Assembly: GCA_035578155.1 (NCBI GenBank)
Contig: JAPWDM010000060.1
Span: 144,001-208,000, forward strand
Reading direction: 5' to 3'
Origin: Brachynemurus nebulosus
Lineage: Eukaryota; Arthropoda; Insecta; Neuroptera; Myrmeleontidae
Length of the DNA stretch: 64,000 bases
Both the position numbers and the translations under genes were made by a program. Under the pieces are notes generated by a model, which ran no database searches, had not been told where the DNA came from, and was given only the letters and a program-made list of their open reading frames with translations. Of this stretch, positions 46,510-57,717 are shown piece by piece. Position 1 is the first letter of the stretch. The number at the start of each line of letters is the position of its first letter.

Positions 46510-47513
46510 GTAGCGGTCTGAAATCTGGACTCTGGACTCTGGAATCTGGAGTCTGGAGTCTGAAATCTGGAGTCTGGACCCTGGAGTCTGAAGTTAGTTT
46601 TGCGGTAGCGCTTAGTACAGTGCCCCCCACAAAATTTAGCGGCCGCCCAATTTTCGTTTAAGATGACGCAATTAAGACAAGCGCGTGTTGGGGTCAAAGG
46701 CCAAGGTTTACACGTACACAAAATAAGTACCTGTACGCTTCAAAAAGTGATCAGATACCTTTTTCGCCAGGGGTCCACACTTTTGACACGGTAGTGTACC
46801 AAAAATTTAACTACAGTACGGTGTCAAAAGTTTGGGGCCACCCCTTGGGTTAGGGTATTCCCCACATTTTTGACGCGGTAGTGTACCTTTCGTTTAAAAT
46901 GACGCAATTAAGGCAAGCGCGTGCTAGGATCAAGATTTGCACGTACAGTACGCTTCAAAATGTGCTCGGATACGTTTTTGGTCAGGGGGACCACACTTTT
47001 GACACGGTAATGTACCAAAAATTTAAGTACAGTACGGTGTCAAAAGTTTGGGGCCACCCCCGAGTTAGGGAATTCCCCACATTTTGACGTGGTAGTGTAC
47101 CCCATCTATCAAATTGTGGCCTAAAACTCAGTCTGCGCATGCGTCGTATACTAAAATTCATTCTGCGCATGCGTTAGGTTTACATTCAAAAACTATGGCG
47201 AGTAATGGGTTAACACAAATCAAAATCGTGATGAATAAATTGTGATAATGCATAATGGGTTAACTTGAATTTATTTTGTCGAAGTGATGATTACTCATGA
47301 CTTAGGAATTTCAAGGCCAACAGTATGAGCGCGTGTGGGGGTCAAATGTCAACAACAAATTTTGATACATGTACTCGGTACGTGCCGGGTCAAAGGTCAA
47401 TCCATACACGAGGTACAATAGGACCCCAAACTACACGGTTCTTAACACCGTCAAAAAGTAGTCCGGAAAACTGGGGTTTGACTGTGCGGCCGTACCGGCC
47501 TAGCCAGCCTACT
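46510..47513 (-). repeat. Polinton right terminal inverted repeat, with internal duplication
   Basis: Mirrors 31935-32697 but is about 240 bases longer. A unit with CGCTTCAAAA, TTTTGACACGGTA, TGTCAAAAGTTTGGGGCCACCCC and GTTAGGGTATTCCCCACAT is present twice (about 46735-46900 and 46950-47090). The left end has it once. The TCCAGA minisatellite is at 46513-46600. Confidence 0.92.
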
Positions 47514-47806
47514 CATTTTTCTGTAAATTTTATGTCGCAGTGACAGAACTGAAAGTCACATGTTACATAACATGTGAGTCACATGTGACTCACTTGTAAC
47601 TTACAATTTCCCACTTATAAACGTAACAATGTGACGTAACATTGTTATGTTCTTGTTACGTTTTAGGAAAATATAACTTTGATGTTACCTTATAGATAAA
47701 AATTACGCCTTCTTTTGAAAAAAGCAAATTCAAAATTCCCTTTTTTTGTTTCTTATTAACATTACATACATATATTACCAACTTATTGACATATACATAC
47801 ACCTAA

Positions 47807-47841
<35 letters not shown>

Positions 47842-48930
47842 CTTTGTTGACTGTTGCAGGGTTCGAACCATTATCTAAGCTGGAACATGTTTTAAATTAT
47901 CGACAGCCTTAACCACTAGAACAAACTTACTTATTTTTTCTGATCGTTATATATTAATATATATCACAAAATAGTAAATAAAGCCTTACAAAAATTTTCA
48001 TAAAAGTTTCATTTTTAAATTAATATGTAACAAAATTAACGTTGTCTTAACGACGTATTAATATTGTTTTAATGAAATGTTGCAATCATGACTCTTTTGT
48101 TATGTTTTTGTGACGTATCAATATTAATAAAACATTCGTTCATCCATTTCATCCATCCATTTTTATATAAGTCGATTTATGTTATTTGTTATATGGGTTG
48201 TGGGGTTATATTATATATAGAATGTAAATGTGATGTAACAAGCAAATAACAAGTTACGTAACTTTTTTGACTTATGGGTGACATAACAATTATATAAAAT
48301 TAGAGTCCTATGTTATATACCTATTTGTTACCTGTATGCTACGTAACAGTTACATGCCATTGTGACTGTAATAAAATGTCACATTTGTGACTGCTATGTT
48401 ACGTTTAGATGATATATCAAGGTTGCTTTGATACAACGTCAGTGTGACTCTTATGTTGTCTTCGCAACCTAACAATGTTACTTTGATAAAACCTCACAGA
48501 ACTGACTCTTATGTTATGTTGTTGTGACGTATCAACGTTACTTTAATGAAATGTCACAACTATGACTCTTTTGTTATGTCCTGATGACCTAACAATGTTA
48601 CTTTGAACACAACGTCACAACAATACTCTTATGTTATGTCTTTGTAACGTATTAACGTTGTTTTAATGAAATGTCACAATCATGACTCTTTTGTTATGTT
48701 TTTGTGACGTATCAATATTAATACAACATTTCACTTGTCACTTTTGTGAAATGTTTTGTTACCATATTAATTTTAAATGTATCAATTGGTGAGGAATTAT
48801 CCATTTAAAGATTCCTGCAGTTTTTCAATCTATCCCCTGTTGGCGTCTGATGTAATTAAATTTCATCCATCCATTTTTGTATACGTTGATTTATGTTATT
48901 TGTTACATGGGTTATGGGGTTATATTATAT
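47514..48930. mobile_element. CCCAGTGAA-ended MITE, copy 2 (target of the Polinton), half B inverted
   Basis: The first 15 bases of this copy are at 31920-31934, left of the Polinton; the rest resumes at 47514 with the duplicated CATTTT. Half A matches copy 1 to about 48220. The right part (48225-48930) matches copy 1 half B in inverted orientation, starting at its outer end (ATAGAATGTAAATGTGATG). It includes a (TTA)n tract at 47812-47840 and an altered tRNA-like module. Confidence 0.75.
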
Positions 48931-49278
48931 CCCAGTGAACATTTTTTTGTAAATTTTATGTCAGTGACAGAACTGAAAGTCACATGTTACATAACATGTG
49001 AGTCACATGTGACTCACATGTAACTTACAATTTCCCACTTATAAACGTAACAATGTGGCGTAACATTGTTATGTTCATGTTACGTTTTAGGAAAATATAA
49101 CTTTGATGTTACCTTATAGATAAAAATTACGCCTTCTTTTGCAAAAAGCAAATTCAAAATTCCCTTTTTTTGTTTCTTATTAACATTACATACAAATATT
49201 ACCAACTTATTGACTTATACATACACCTAAATTATTATTAATTTTTTTTTTGTTGACTGTTCCAGGATTCGATCCATT
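48931..49278. mobile_element. CCCAGTGAA-ended MITE, copy 3, truncated
   Basis: Starts CCCAGTGAACATTTTTTTG and follows half A of copies 1 and 2 until TTGACTGTTCCAGGATTCGA, inside the tRNA-like module, where it meets the copia gag frame. Confidence 0.75.
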
Positions 49279-49281
49279 GGG

Positions 49282-49837
49282 ATAGTAAGCAGCAGAATCT
49301 GACAACTTGTAACAACTTAGTTTTTACATAATCAGCAGTAATATTCACACCAGAGCTCTCTAAAGCCATTATCATTGGTTTATAATAATCAGGGAGGCCA
49401 GCGAGCAGCAACGTACCAAGCCACGCGTCTCCTACAACAAAATTGATATTCTGTAAATTATGAGCTGTTGACATTACCTTATTAACATATTCCTCGACAC
49501 TCGAGCAATTTTCCAAATTGGTGGTAACCAGATCTCTTAATAATCCTACTTTTCTACTGAGCCCCAGGTCATCAAATACTTTTTCGAATTTTGTCCAAAC
49601 TTGTTTGGCTGTTGTAGCCTCCTGAATATGGACATAGTTAACTGGGTCTACCAAAAATATTATTTTCGACTTTGCTTTCGTATTTTTCTTGCTGTCAGAC
49701 ATGTAACCCAAGTCAGGTTCAATCTCCTGCCACAATTCTTCATGTTCCAGATAGTTTTTAACGGAAAATTTCCAACTTTAGTAATTTTCTCTTCCAATTA
49801 GCTTCTCAATTGTGCCCATTGATATTTGTGACACCAT
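49282..49837 (-). pseudogene. copia gag (UBN2-type) fragment, one stop
   Basis: From the ATG at 49837 (MVSQISMGTIEKLIGRENY) a TAA at 49778-49780 interrupts, then SWKFSVKNYLEHEELWQEIE, IIFLVDPVNYVHIQEATTAK, QVWTKFEKVFDDLGLSRKVG and LVTTNLENCSSVEEYVNKVM follow, typical copia capsid. It ends after YVKTKLLQVVRF where MITE sequence takes over; the zinc knuckle and protease are missing. Same strand as, and correctly upstream of, the pol fragment at 26559-28033, so both should be parts of one element. Confidence 0.88.
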
Positions 49838-49968
49838 TTTTTAATGTATTTTTCGTCAAAACTATACTGAAGGAGAAGAACGACCACGCCGGTTTTCTAA
49901 TTTGAATCCAATTTAATTACAGCACTTAATACTCGAATTACACTTTCTATTTTACTTTCGGACATATA

Positions 49969-49978
49969 GCCCATAACC
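49969..49978 (-). promoter_or_regulatory. copia primer-binding site
   Basis: Minus strand GGTTATGGGC directly after a CA dinucleotide (end of the LTR). It matches the internal initiator-methionine tRNA half-site used by copia elements, and lies 130 bases before the gag ATG. Confidence 0.65.
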
Positions 49979-50617
49979 TGATATTTTATGAAAGTATTTA
50001 ATGTAATTCCAGAATTATTTTAATTAAAAAAATACGATAAATTAAACAATGACTTTTATTTTTTATTTTAACAAAAAAAAAACATTAAATATAACAAATT
50101 ATATCACTATAGTATTTTACATAAAATTATATCAAGTAGTTATGTATTATTTAATAATCCTGTGTTGCAATTAATTAATTTCAACAATAACGAAATTAAT
50201 GTAAATTATCTACCTTAAATAAAAATTCAAACATATATCAAATAGAATAAAAATTAATTTTTGAATATTTAAAAATATTTTGTAACTTGTCACAATCAAT
50301 ACTTATTATTGTTAAAATAAATTGATTTAGGTAACTAGGAAAATATTAAATATTGGTCATTATTTTTTTAAAAAGGAGTTGCTATGAAAAAAAAATATTC
50401 ATTGATTTTAATTTTTGAAAAAATTCGTAAGAGGAAACATTCTTAAAAATTAAGTTGAAAATTAATTATTTAATTCATTAACTATTTAATATATTTGCTA
50501 AATTTTATTCATCAAAAAAATTAAAATATTGGCAGATATGGAAAGCAGTGGAGAATAAACGATTAGATTTTTGATATTATCAGAAGCAGTGCCATCTACA
50601 GAACGAATTATATAACA
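49979..50617 (-). mobile_element. copia 5' long terminal repeat (probable)
   Basis: The 3' boundary is fixed by AAATATCA next to the primer site. The proposed 5' boundary is TGTTATATAATTCGTTCTG at 50617, giving TG...CA ends and 639 bp. No second LTR is in the window, so the 5' end cannot be confirmed by comparison. Confidence 0.5.
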
Positions 50618-51264
50618 ATGCTGCTGGCCTGGGTGGTAATAACTTTTCTATTTTAATATCTTCAAGTGACGTCAGCGCGCTAAATTGTGATGTTTAAATA
50701 ATGATGATGTAAAATGAAAAATCATTTTTTTATTTTTCTGAAATAAAGGCGCAAATTGTACTCATAATATATTTTTGTGATTTTTTGACCTCAACTTAAA
50801 CTATTTTTGAAATAAATGAAAAACATGCATATTCCCTATTGTCCTGTATTTTACTCGGAAGTCTGTGAAAAACTCTAACCTCCGAGAAACCCTGACCTAA
50901 TAACAGAAAACGTGTTCAGCACACAACTGGGGAATTTTTTCTGACATTTTTAAAAGATGTTTAATTGAAATAAAGCTAATTCGTTAAAAAGCAATTGTTT
51001 TGAAATTTTAAAATAGCATCAGCTGTTTTTACTGACTGACAGACTATCTTACCCGCGTGAAGCTGGCCCCACCAAGAGCAGCACTAATTTTAGTGATAGT
51101 TCAAGAAACTAGTGCTCAATTAGTGCTAAGGTTTTCTTTTACATACGTCTTGAAAGACATGAAAATTTTTACAAATTAATTTGAAAGGAATTAACAAATA
51201 AATTCTTCCAATTCTCAAGTTTCCATAATAACAGAAAATAAATAAAAAAAATAAAATGTTGAAT
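50618..51264. other. Non-coding region between copia LTR and gypsy pol end
   Basis: Contains AGTGCT-rich sequence at about 51080-51125 (GCACTAATTTTAGTG, AGTGCTCAATTAGTGCTAAG) like that at 55790-56100 on the other side of the gypsy element, hinting that the gypsy inserted in such a repeat. No 3' LTR of the gypsy was found. Confidence 0.45.
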
Positions 51265-53238
51265 CTACAGATTCAATCGTTCCGGAGCGCGTTTTATTCT
51301 GGTGGACCGCCGAATCGAAACAATACTCTCATCCGCCTGTACTGGAATTTCAACACAATCATCTGATCGCACTCCGTCATGCGTTGTGGTTTCATTATTT
51401 ATTATACCATTCGGAATGTCTAGAATATCACTTTCTGGCAGTGAAATGTTATCCTCGGATGATACACGACTCATCCTTGGATTCTCCAGATCAGTATTTT
51501 GATTAATTTCGCGAATCTGATCAATATGACGTTTCCACGTACGTCCATCATCTAATAAAACTAAATAGTGTAGAGTACCTAAACGTGCTTTCACTGTACC
51601 GAACAGCCATTTCGTATTTGAAGTATAATTTCGAACTGAAACTCGTGTACCCAGTAATAGTTCTCTCCCCCCTAAAATTTCTCTCGATATAGAGGTATTG
51701 TTCATTTGTGGTTTGATGAAGTCCAATCGTGAACGAATTTCACGACCAAACATAATTTGAGAGGGTGATTTGTTTGAAGTACAATGTGGCATTATTCGAT
51801 ACTGAAATAACAACTTTGTTAAATCATATTCTCGGTTTGAATTATTTCCCATTGCTTTTAATGATTGTTTTAAAATTTGCACAAACCTTTCCGCCTGCCC
51901 GTTTGTTGCAGGGTGAAAGGGAGCGGTTGCTTTGAATTTTATATTATTTGATTTTAAAAAATTTTGAAATTCCATAGAAGTAAATTGTGTACCGTTGTCA
52001 CTTACGAATTGATATGGAATTCCGAAACGAGCAAATAACGAACGTAAAATTCTAATAATATTAAAAGAAGTGATTTCACGCATAATAAAAATTTCTGGCC
52101 ATTTAGATAGTGCATCGACTACTATGAAATAATACACTCCGTAAAAAGGTCTCGCGAAATCTGCATGAATCAGTTCATACACCGATGAGGGTGTTTCCCA
52201 TGGGTGGACTGGTACTTTTTGTGGATTATTTGCAATTTTATTACAGTTTGAACAACTTTTGACTATGTTTTCAATATCTAAATCAATTCTAGGCCACCAG
52301 CAGTAGCTTCGGGCTAAGGCTTTCATTTTAGTTATACCAAAATGAGCTGTATGAAATTCATTTAAAACTTCTTTTCTGAGCGTTTTAGGGACATACACTC
52401 GGATACCCCGCATAATACAGCCTGATTGTAACGCAAATTCATCTTGTCTTATATTAAAACGTAAGTCTGAAGGAATATATTTTCCGGTCCTAAGGGCTTC
52501 ATATAACGGTTGAATTTCCCCCTCTTTTTCCGTTGCTTTAGCTAACTGCTTAGCTGTTATCGGTAATGTTTCTATTTGTTGAATTTCAAAAATACCACTC
52601 GCTTCGAACGAAGTGATGTCTTCCGAACAAACAGGTAAACGTGACATACCGTCCGCATTTCCATGTTGTTTAGTGTTTTTATATCGAATATCGGATGTGA
52701 AAGCTTGAAGAAACAAAGCATAATGCTGCATACGTGTAGCACTTAACACGGGTATACCTTTGTTTGGTGAAAATATTTGAACAAGTAGTTTAGAATCAGT
52801 ATAAAGAATAAAACGTCTTCCGAAAAGAAAATTATAAAAGCGTTTAATTGCGAAAATTATTGCAAAACTTTCTTTATCTAACTGAGAATATTTTTGCTGT
52901 ATACGTGTTAGCGTTTGTGACGCGAATTGAATGGGTCGTTCCGTACCGTCGGGAAAAATATGTGAAATAACTGCGCCCACCGCGTAAGGGCTACTATCCG
53001 CCGCAACTACAAGCGGTAGATTTGGATCGTAATGACAAAAGACATTATCTGTTTGCATTTCCGATTTAATTTTAGTAAATGCATTTTCACAAGCCTTTGA
53101 CCATTTAAATTCGACATCATCTCTTAATAGTCGGTTTAGTGGATAGCAAATAGTACTCAGATTTTTGAAAAATCTACCATAGTATTGAACTAGTCCTAGA
53201 CAAGCTCGAACTTCTGATTTATTAGAAGGTTGTCTCAT
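51265..53238 (-). pseudogene. gypsy pol: RNase H and integrase (long open frame)
   Basis: A 657-codon open frame starts in the RT connection (EVRACLGLVQYYGRFFKNL). RNase H: LVVAADSSPYAVGAVIS, ASQTLTRIQQKYSQLDKES and YTDSKLLVQIF. Integrase: an HHCC finger (HTAHFGITKMKAL ... CSNCNKI), IHADFARPFYGVYY (Asp), VSDNGTQFTSMEFQ (Asp), NGQAERFVQILKQSLK (Glu), then a C-terminal region ending TRIKRAPERLNL. Wording fits the K02A2.6/mag group of Metaviridae-type elements. It is separated from the upstream frame by a degenerate 115-base stretch. There is no envelope gene downstream. Confidence 0.92.
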
Positions 53239-55250
53239 ATTCTGTATATAGCGTCAATTTTTGATTTTACTTTATGAATTCCGTGTTTATCGACGCGATA
53301 TCCACAATAATCAATTGAGTCTTGAAGGAAGGAACATTTATTTAAATTAATTTTTAAGTTAAAAGTCTTCTCAAAACTTCCTCTAACCTCTCTAAATGAA
53401 TGTCATCATTTGGTCCCGTTACTTTAATATCGTCTAAAAAGACTGTAACCCCTGGTATCCTTTTTAGGATGTTTTCTATCTCTCTCTGCCATATAGCAGG
53501 AGCTAATGCTATACCATAGAGCAAACGAGAGCATTCGTATAAGCCTCTATGTGTATTTAGCACTAGGTATTTTCTATCATCGGGATGTACGGGCATATTC
53601 AAATAAGCTTGACTGATGTCAATTTTTGAAAATTTATCTCCCCCAGCCATAGATGCGAAAAGTTCATCTACTGTGGGCAGTGGATAGTCATCCACCTGTA
53701 AGTACGGATTTAATGTGACCTTGAAGTCACCACATAAACGAATTTGCCCATTAGGCTTTTGCACTGGGACAACGGGTGTTGCCCATTCTGAAGTGTTAAC
53801 TTTTCTCAACACTCCTTGTGAAACTAAGTTTTTGATTTCTGTCTCGACTTTCGGAATTAATGCAAATAGGACAGGACGTGCTTTGAGAAATACAGGTTTG
53901 GCATTTGGCTTTAAAGTTAATCTCGCATACATATTCGTTATTTTCCCTATTCCTGGTTCTGTAACTTTGGAAAATTTGTTTAATAAGTCCTGTATATGTT
54001 TGTCTAACATTTGTGAACTTTCACGTATTGTGGAATTAATTTGGAAAACTTCCAACCAATCTAATTTAATTTGGTTTAACCATTCGCGACCTAGTAATGG
54101 TTCTTTATCTAATCTAACAATATACAAATTTAGTACGTATTCGATTTTTTTGTATTTAACTTTAACAGGAACATATCCTGTGACTTCAATTTTGGTACCA
54201 CGGTACGCTACCAGAGTGAGATCGAATTCCCGTATTACCTGGTTTTTGAAGAGTTGCTTGAACCGATTCATACCAATAAGGGTCACTCCAGATCCCGTAT
54301 CAATTTCAAATTTTACAGGAACTGATTTAACTTCTAGAGTTGCGTTTCTCTGGAGCACTGAATCTGTACATTCCACCATACAAATATTTGAAATATCGAA
54401 CCCTACGGAAGAAATAGAATTAGAATTTTGTGAACTGTGTTCAACTATATTAGTAACATTGTCAATGTAATTTGGTTCAATACAGTTTACATGACCTTTT
54501 GTAGCATTTTTACTTTTGAATTTGCCGCAAACTTTCGCTAAATGTCCTCTTATGTGGCATTTTGAACAAGAAACATTTGATTTATCACACTGATTTGCAA
54601 GGTGTGTTGGACTCCCACATCTATAACATGTTATTCCTCTGTTGTTACAATTCCTTTTGTTACCAGAATTCTTCGCATTTTGTTGCTCTTTGTTGAATTT
54701 AGTGCTTTCTTTCCGTTGAAAAGTTTGAATTTTTGCAACGACTTGCTTTTCGCCTACATGAAGTTGAGCAGCTTGTCTTAATGAAGTTTCTAAACTACAA
54801 ACTTTTCTAACCGCTTTTTTCAATTTTAGATCAATTGTCTCCAGAAGTTGACTTTGAATATTTTGGTTTCTCAAACCAAAAACGAATTGGTTTCTTAGAG
54901 CTGTATCTAAGTATGATCCGAATTTACAACCAGCAGCAATTTTTTGTAAAGCGACCAAAAACTCTTGCATGGACTCGCCCTCCTTTTGTTTTCTTTGCCA
55001 GAAACGAAAATTTTCCATGATTTCCAATGGTTCTGGGTTGAAGTATTCCTCCATTGTTGCAGTTAACTGTTCGTATGATTTATCGCTGGCGTTGGCGGGT
55101 GCCACTTTATCGCATAAAATGTCGGAAGCCTGTGGTCCCATGTAGTGTAATAGATACTGAATTGTTCAATCGTGAACGCTGTTTGAATGGTGATAAGGCT
55201 CTCTGCCATCTTCGAATAGTATCGAACGTATCGATTAAAATTTTATTCGT
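53239..55250 (-). pseudogene. gypsy gag, protease and reverse transcriptase, 5' and 3' frameshifts
   Basis: Main frame 55141-53354 (595 codons): capsid (MEEYFNPEPLEIMENFRFW, RNQFVFGLRN), two CCHC knuckles (CYRCGSPTHLANQC and CSKCHIRGHLAKVC, residues 172-205), aspartic protease EIDTGSGVTLIG (residue 281), RT with WATPVVPVQKPNGQIRLCGD, KFSKIDISQAYLNMPV and the active site VTVFLDDIKVTG. The gag N-terminus is in another frame (FDTIRRWQRALSPFK, about 55170-55230). Between 53354 and 53239, RT thumb sequence (CSFLQDSIDYCGYRVDKHGI) is split by two frame changes. The element is therefore dead but recent looking. Confidence 0.92.
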
Positions 55251-55350
55251 AATTCACAATGATGCAACACGTGTGTTTTGAACTTGAAAAAGAAGAAAAT
55301 GGCGTATATATTTACTGATTAAATTGTTTATCTTCAGTTTTCTTTTTTAT

Positions 55351-55362
55351 CACTCGTCGCCA
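55351..55362 (-). promoter_or_regulatory. gypsy primer-binding site
   Basis: Minus strand TGGCGACGAGTG, three bases after the LTR end ACA. TGGCGAC-type sites are usual for mag/K02A2.6-like elements. Confidence 0.65.
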
Positions 55363-55365
55363 GTT

Positions 55366-55672
55366 TGTTGTATATGTAGAAAGAAACGTTGAAATTGAAC
55401 GTTGAAATATTACACCAATATTTTTTATAATTAAATAATTTATTCATTTGAAATTAACAAAAGTAATACATAGGAGGAATGAATGAACTGAATACCTTAA
55501 CATGGTGTAACACAGTACTTGTCGTTCCCGCATAGTAGCGGTATTATATCTATATGATTGGTAGAACTGTCTCTATGTAAACTATAAAGTATAGATCGTA
55601 TGAATTATAGATATGGTTTGAATCTATGATTTGTATCTCTATGCTATGAATTGAATAAGTACCTATATAACA
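55366..55672 (-). mobile_element. gypsy 5' long terminal repeat
   Basis: Proposed as TGTTATATAGGTACTTATTC (5', 55672) to ATATACAACA (3', 55366), 307 bp with TG...CA ends and followed by the primer site. No partner LTR is seen near 51200, so the outer boundary rests on the TG/CA rule. Confidence 0.6.
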
Positions 55673-56232
55673 CAAAAATATTAAAATTGGTGCTCATTTG
55701 TATGACCCTGAAAAAGAGCCTTCTTTTTAGAGTAATGACGTCATCTAGCCCCACCCACGAAGTATTTTTCATTAAAAGTTATGTCGAAAGTTAGTGCTAA
55801 ATTAGTGCTATCGAATGGCATAAATATTAAAATTAGCACCCATTTATATGACCCTGAAAAAATAGTACAGTTTTTGGGCTCATGATATCATCTCGCCACA
55901 CCCACAAAATATTTAAGGAATAAATAATTTTTTGCTATGTGAAAAACTAGTACTAAATTAATGCTATCAATTGGCATAAATATTAAAATTAGTGCTAAAA
56001 AGGACTTACTTTTTCGGGTCAATTCTCTTACATATGAAATATTTTTCTTCAAATGTGATGCCACAAATTTGTGCTGAATTATTGCTATCGATTAGCATTT
56101 AGTACCTCGTTGAAAATTAGAGCTCATTTAGCATGAATGTGGTTGAGGATATCTCTTTAGTAAAAAGGACAAACAGTTTTACACATAAGTTATTTTGCCT
56201 TTCTGAGGACTTCAAAAGACTACTACCAGTAC

Positions 56233-56319
<87 letters not shown>

Positions 56320-57000
56320 ACGAACGATTGGCACATGCGTTTATAATAAAAAGTCGTGTAATAATTAGTGGTTATTTGTATGCTGGTGATAAAGTTTTAA
56401 TCTTTGGCAGTTTGATAAGTAAACTGGTACCATAAGAAAATATAAACACCGTCTTAGGGCTTCTAAGAGTTAGTTAATTTAAAGGAAATCACAATTGGAA
56501 ATTGAAGGTCAACAAAATAAATGTATTTTGTGTTACAATTAGTGTTCGAATGACACCTTTCGTCTTCAAAACTGATTTGGAATGCAGAGAAAATGTGTAC
56601 CATAGAATTTTTTTTTGTTCGGTCCATATATTATTGTTAGTACATGAGATACTGAGCGCTAATGAGCAATTCTAAATAAGCACTAATTTTAAAAAAATTC
56701 CATTTAATAGCACCCTTTTAGAACTAATTTCTAAAACAACTTTTAAGGAATATTAATTTGTAAGCAAGGCAAGGTGACATTATAACACCAAAAAATATGG
56801 GCTTTTTACTAGGTCATACAAATGAGCACTTAATTTAATTTTTGTCCTTTGATAGCACTAATTATTCACATAGGAAAAACTTATTTATTCCTTAAATATT
56901 TTGTGGGTGGGGCGAGATGACGTCATGAGCTCAAAAAGTAAAGATTATTTTTTCAGGGTGTGGCTGGGTGCTATTTTCTTTTCGTCTCAATTACTGAATT
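55673..57000. repeat. AGTGCTAA-rich repeats, direct then inverted
   Basis: Direct units of about 180 bases at 55690, 55790 and 55960. They share ATGACCCTGAAAAA, ATGACGTCATCT or a variant, CCCACCCACRAARTATTT and AGTGCTAAATTAGTGCTATC. Inverted counterparts lie at about 56800-56970 (AAATATTTTGTGGGTGGGGC and ATGACGTCATGAGC). A (TA)n tract (56237-56317) lies between. Likely one diverged fold-back element that the gypsy and TA tract interrupted. Confidence 0.6.
56237..56317. repeat. (TA)n microsatellite
   Basis: About 80 bases of TA repeats inside the AGTGCTAA-rich region. Confidence 0.97.
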
Positions 57001-57398
57001 AATTGGACATCAATTTGTGTTGATCTTTATTCATTTTACCTAAAATTATAAAGAATAAAACATTTGAAATTATTTGATTTTATCAAATATATGATAATAA
57101 ATTAATTTATGTTATTCACTTACTTGTTGATTTTGTAAAGTATTAAGTAACATTTATTTTCAATCACATTATTGGGAATGCTCTAGTAAAATTTTGTTAG
57201 TGAACGAAGTGAAATCAGTTCGAAATAAGATGAAATAATTAATGTTTCTACGTAATTCTGTTGATCGTAAACAGCATGCTTATTCAAGTATTTCGGATGC
57301 AACTTATTTGGGTATTAACCAGTACAGTTTATATTTGTGTCATATGAGTATTATGCAATTCAACCTTCAATTTTATTAACTTCCCATAGGAAGTTATT
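57001..57398. other. Non-coding AT-rich region
   Basis: Nothing recognised. Confidence 0.4.
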
Positions 57399-57717
57399 GC
57401 TGGCGTTCCAGACGAAAATTTTGTTAGCCTAACGTTAGCTAACGGAGCTTTGACCGTTACAAACGAGAGGGCTCTGATTCAAAAATTAATGCACATTAAA
57501 TATTTTTTCACGGTTTTTCACGGTATAAATACTTAATTTCTGAAGTACAGCCACGTTTAAAAATTATGGAATAAAAATAATCAGTCACCATGTTAGAAAT
57601 TGTTGTTTAATATATAATGTATATTAATTTTTTGAATGCGTGCCCTCTGGTTTGTAACGATGAAAGCTCCGTTGGCTAACGTTAGGCTAACAAAATTGTC
57701 GTTTGGAACGCCAGTAT
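57399..57717. mobile_element. Fold-back MITE, about 320 bp
   Basis: Inverted arms of about 80 bases carry CTGGCGTTCCA, TTTTGTTAGCCTAACGTTAG, AACGGAGCTTT and CCAGAGGGC (left 57399-57480, right 57637-57717), around an AT-rich loop. TA-type flanks are unclear. GTTAGCCTAACGTTAGC is itself palindromic. Confidence 0.75.

Larger units (their letters stand above)
31935..47513. mobile_element. Polinton/Maverick, complete ends, 15.6 kb
   Basis: Begins AGTAGAATGGCTAGGCCGG and ends CCGGCCTAGCCAGCCTACT, so 5'-AG and CT-3' as usual for Polintons, with long inverted repeats and a perfect 6-bp duplication CATTTT (31929-31934 and 47514-47519). Joining the flanks recreates the intact MITE start CCCAGTGAACATTTTTCTG seen in two other copies here, which shows the empty site. 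Inside are the hallmark genes: family B polymerase, retroviral-type integrase, packaging ATPase, adenain-like protease, capsid proteins. Genes at 33-37 kb are on the minus strand, 37.4-41 kb plus, 41-45.7 kb minus. Most genes have one or more breaks, so this copy cannot act by itself. Confidence 0.97.

Noticed and set aside
53715..54470. 251-codon plus-strand frame
   Set aside because: Antisense shadow of gypsy gag-pol; no protein motif.
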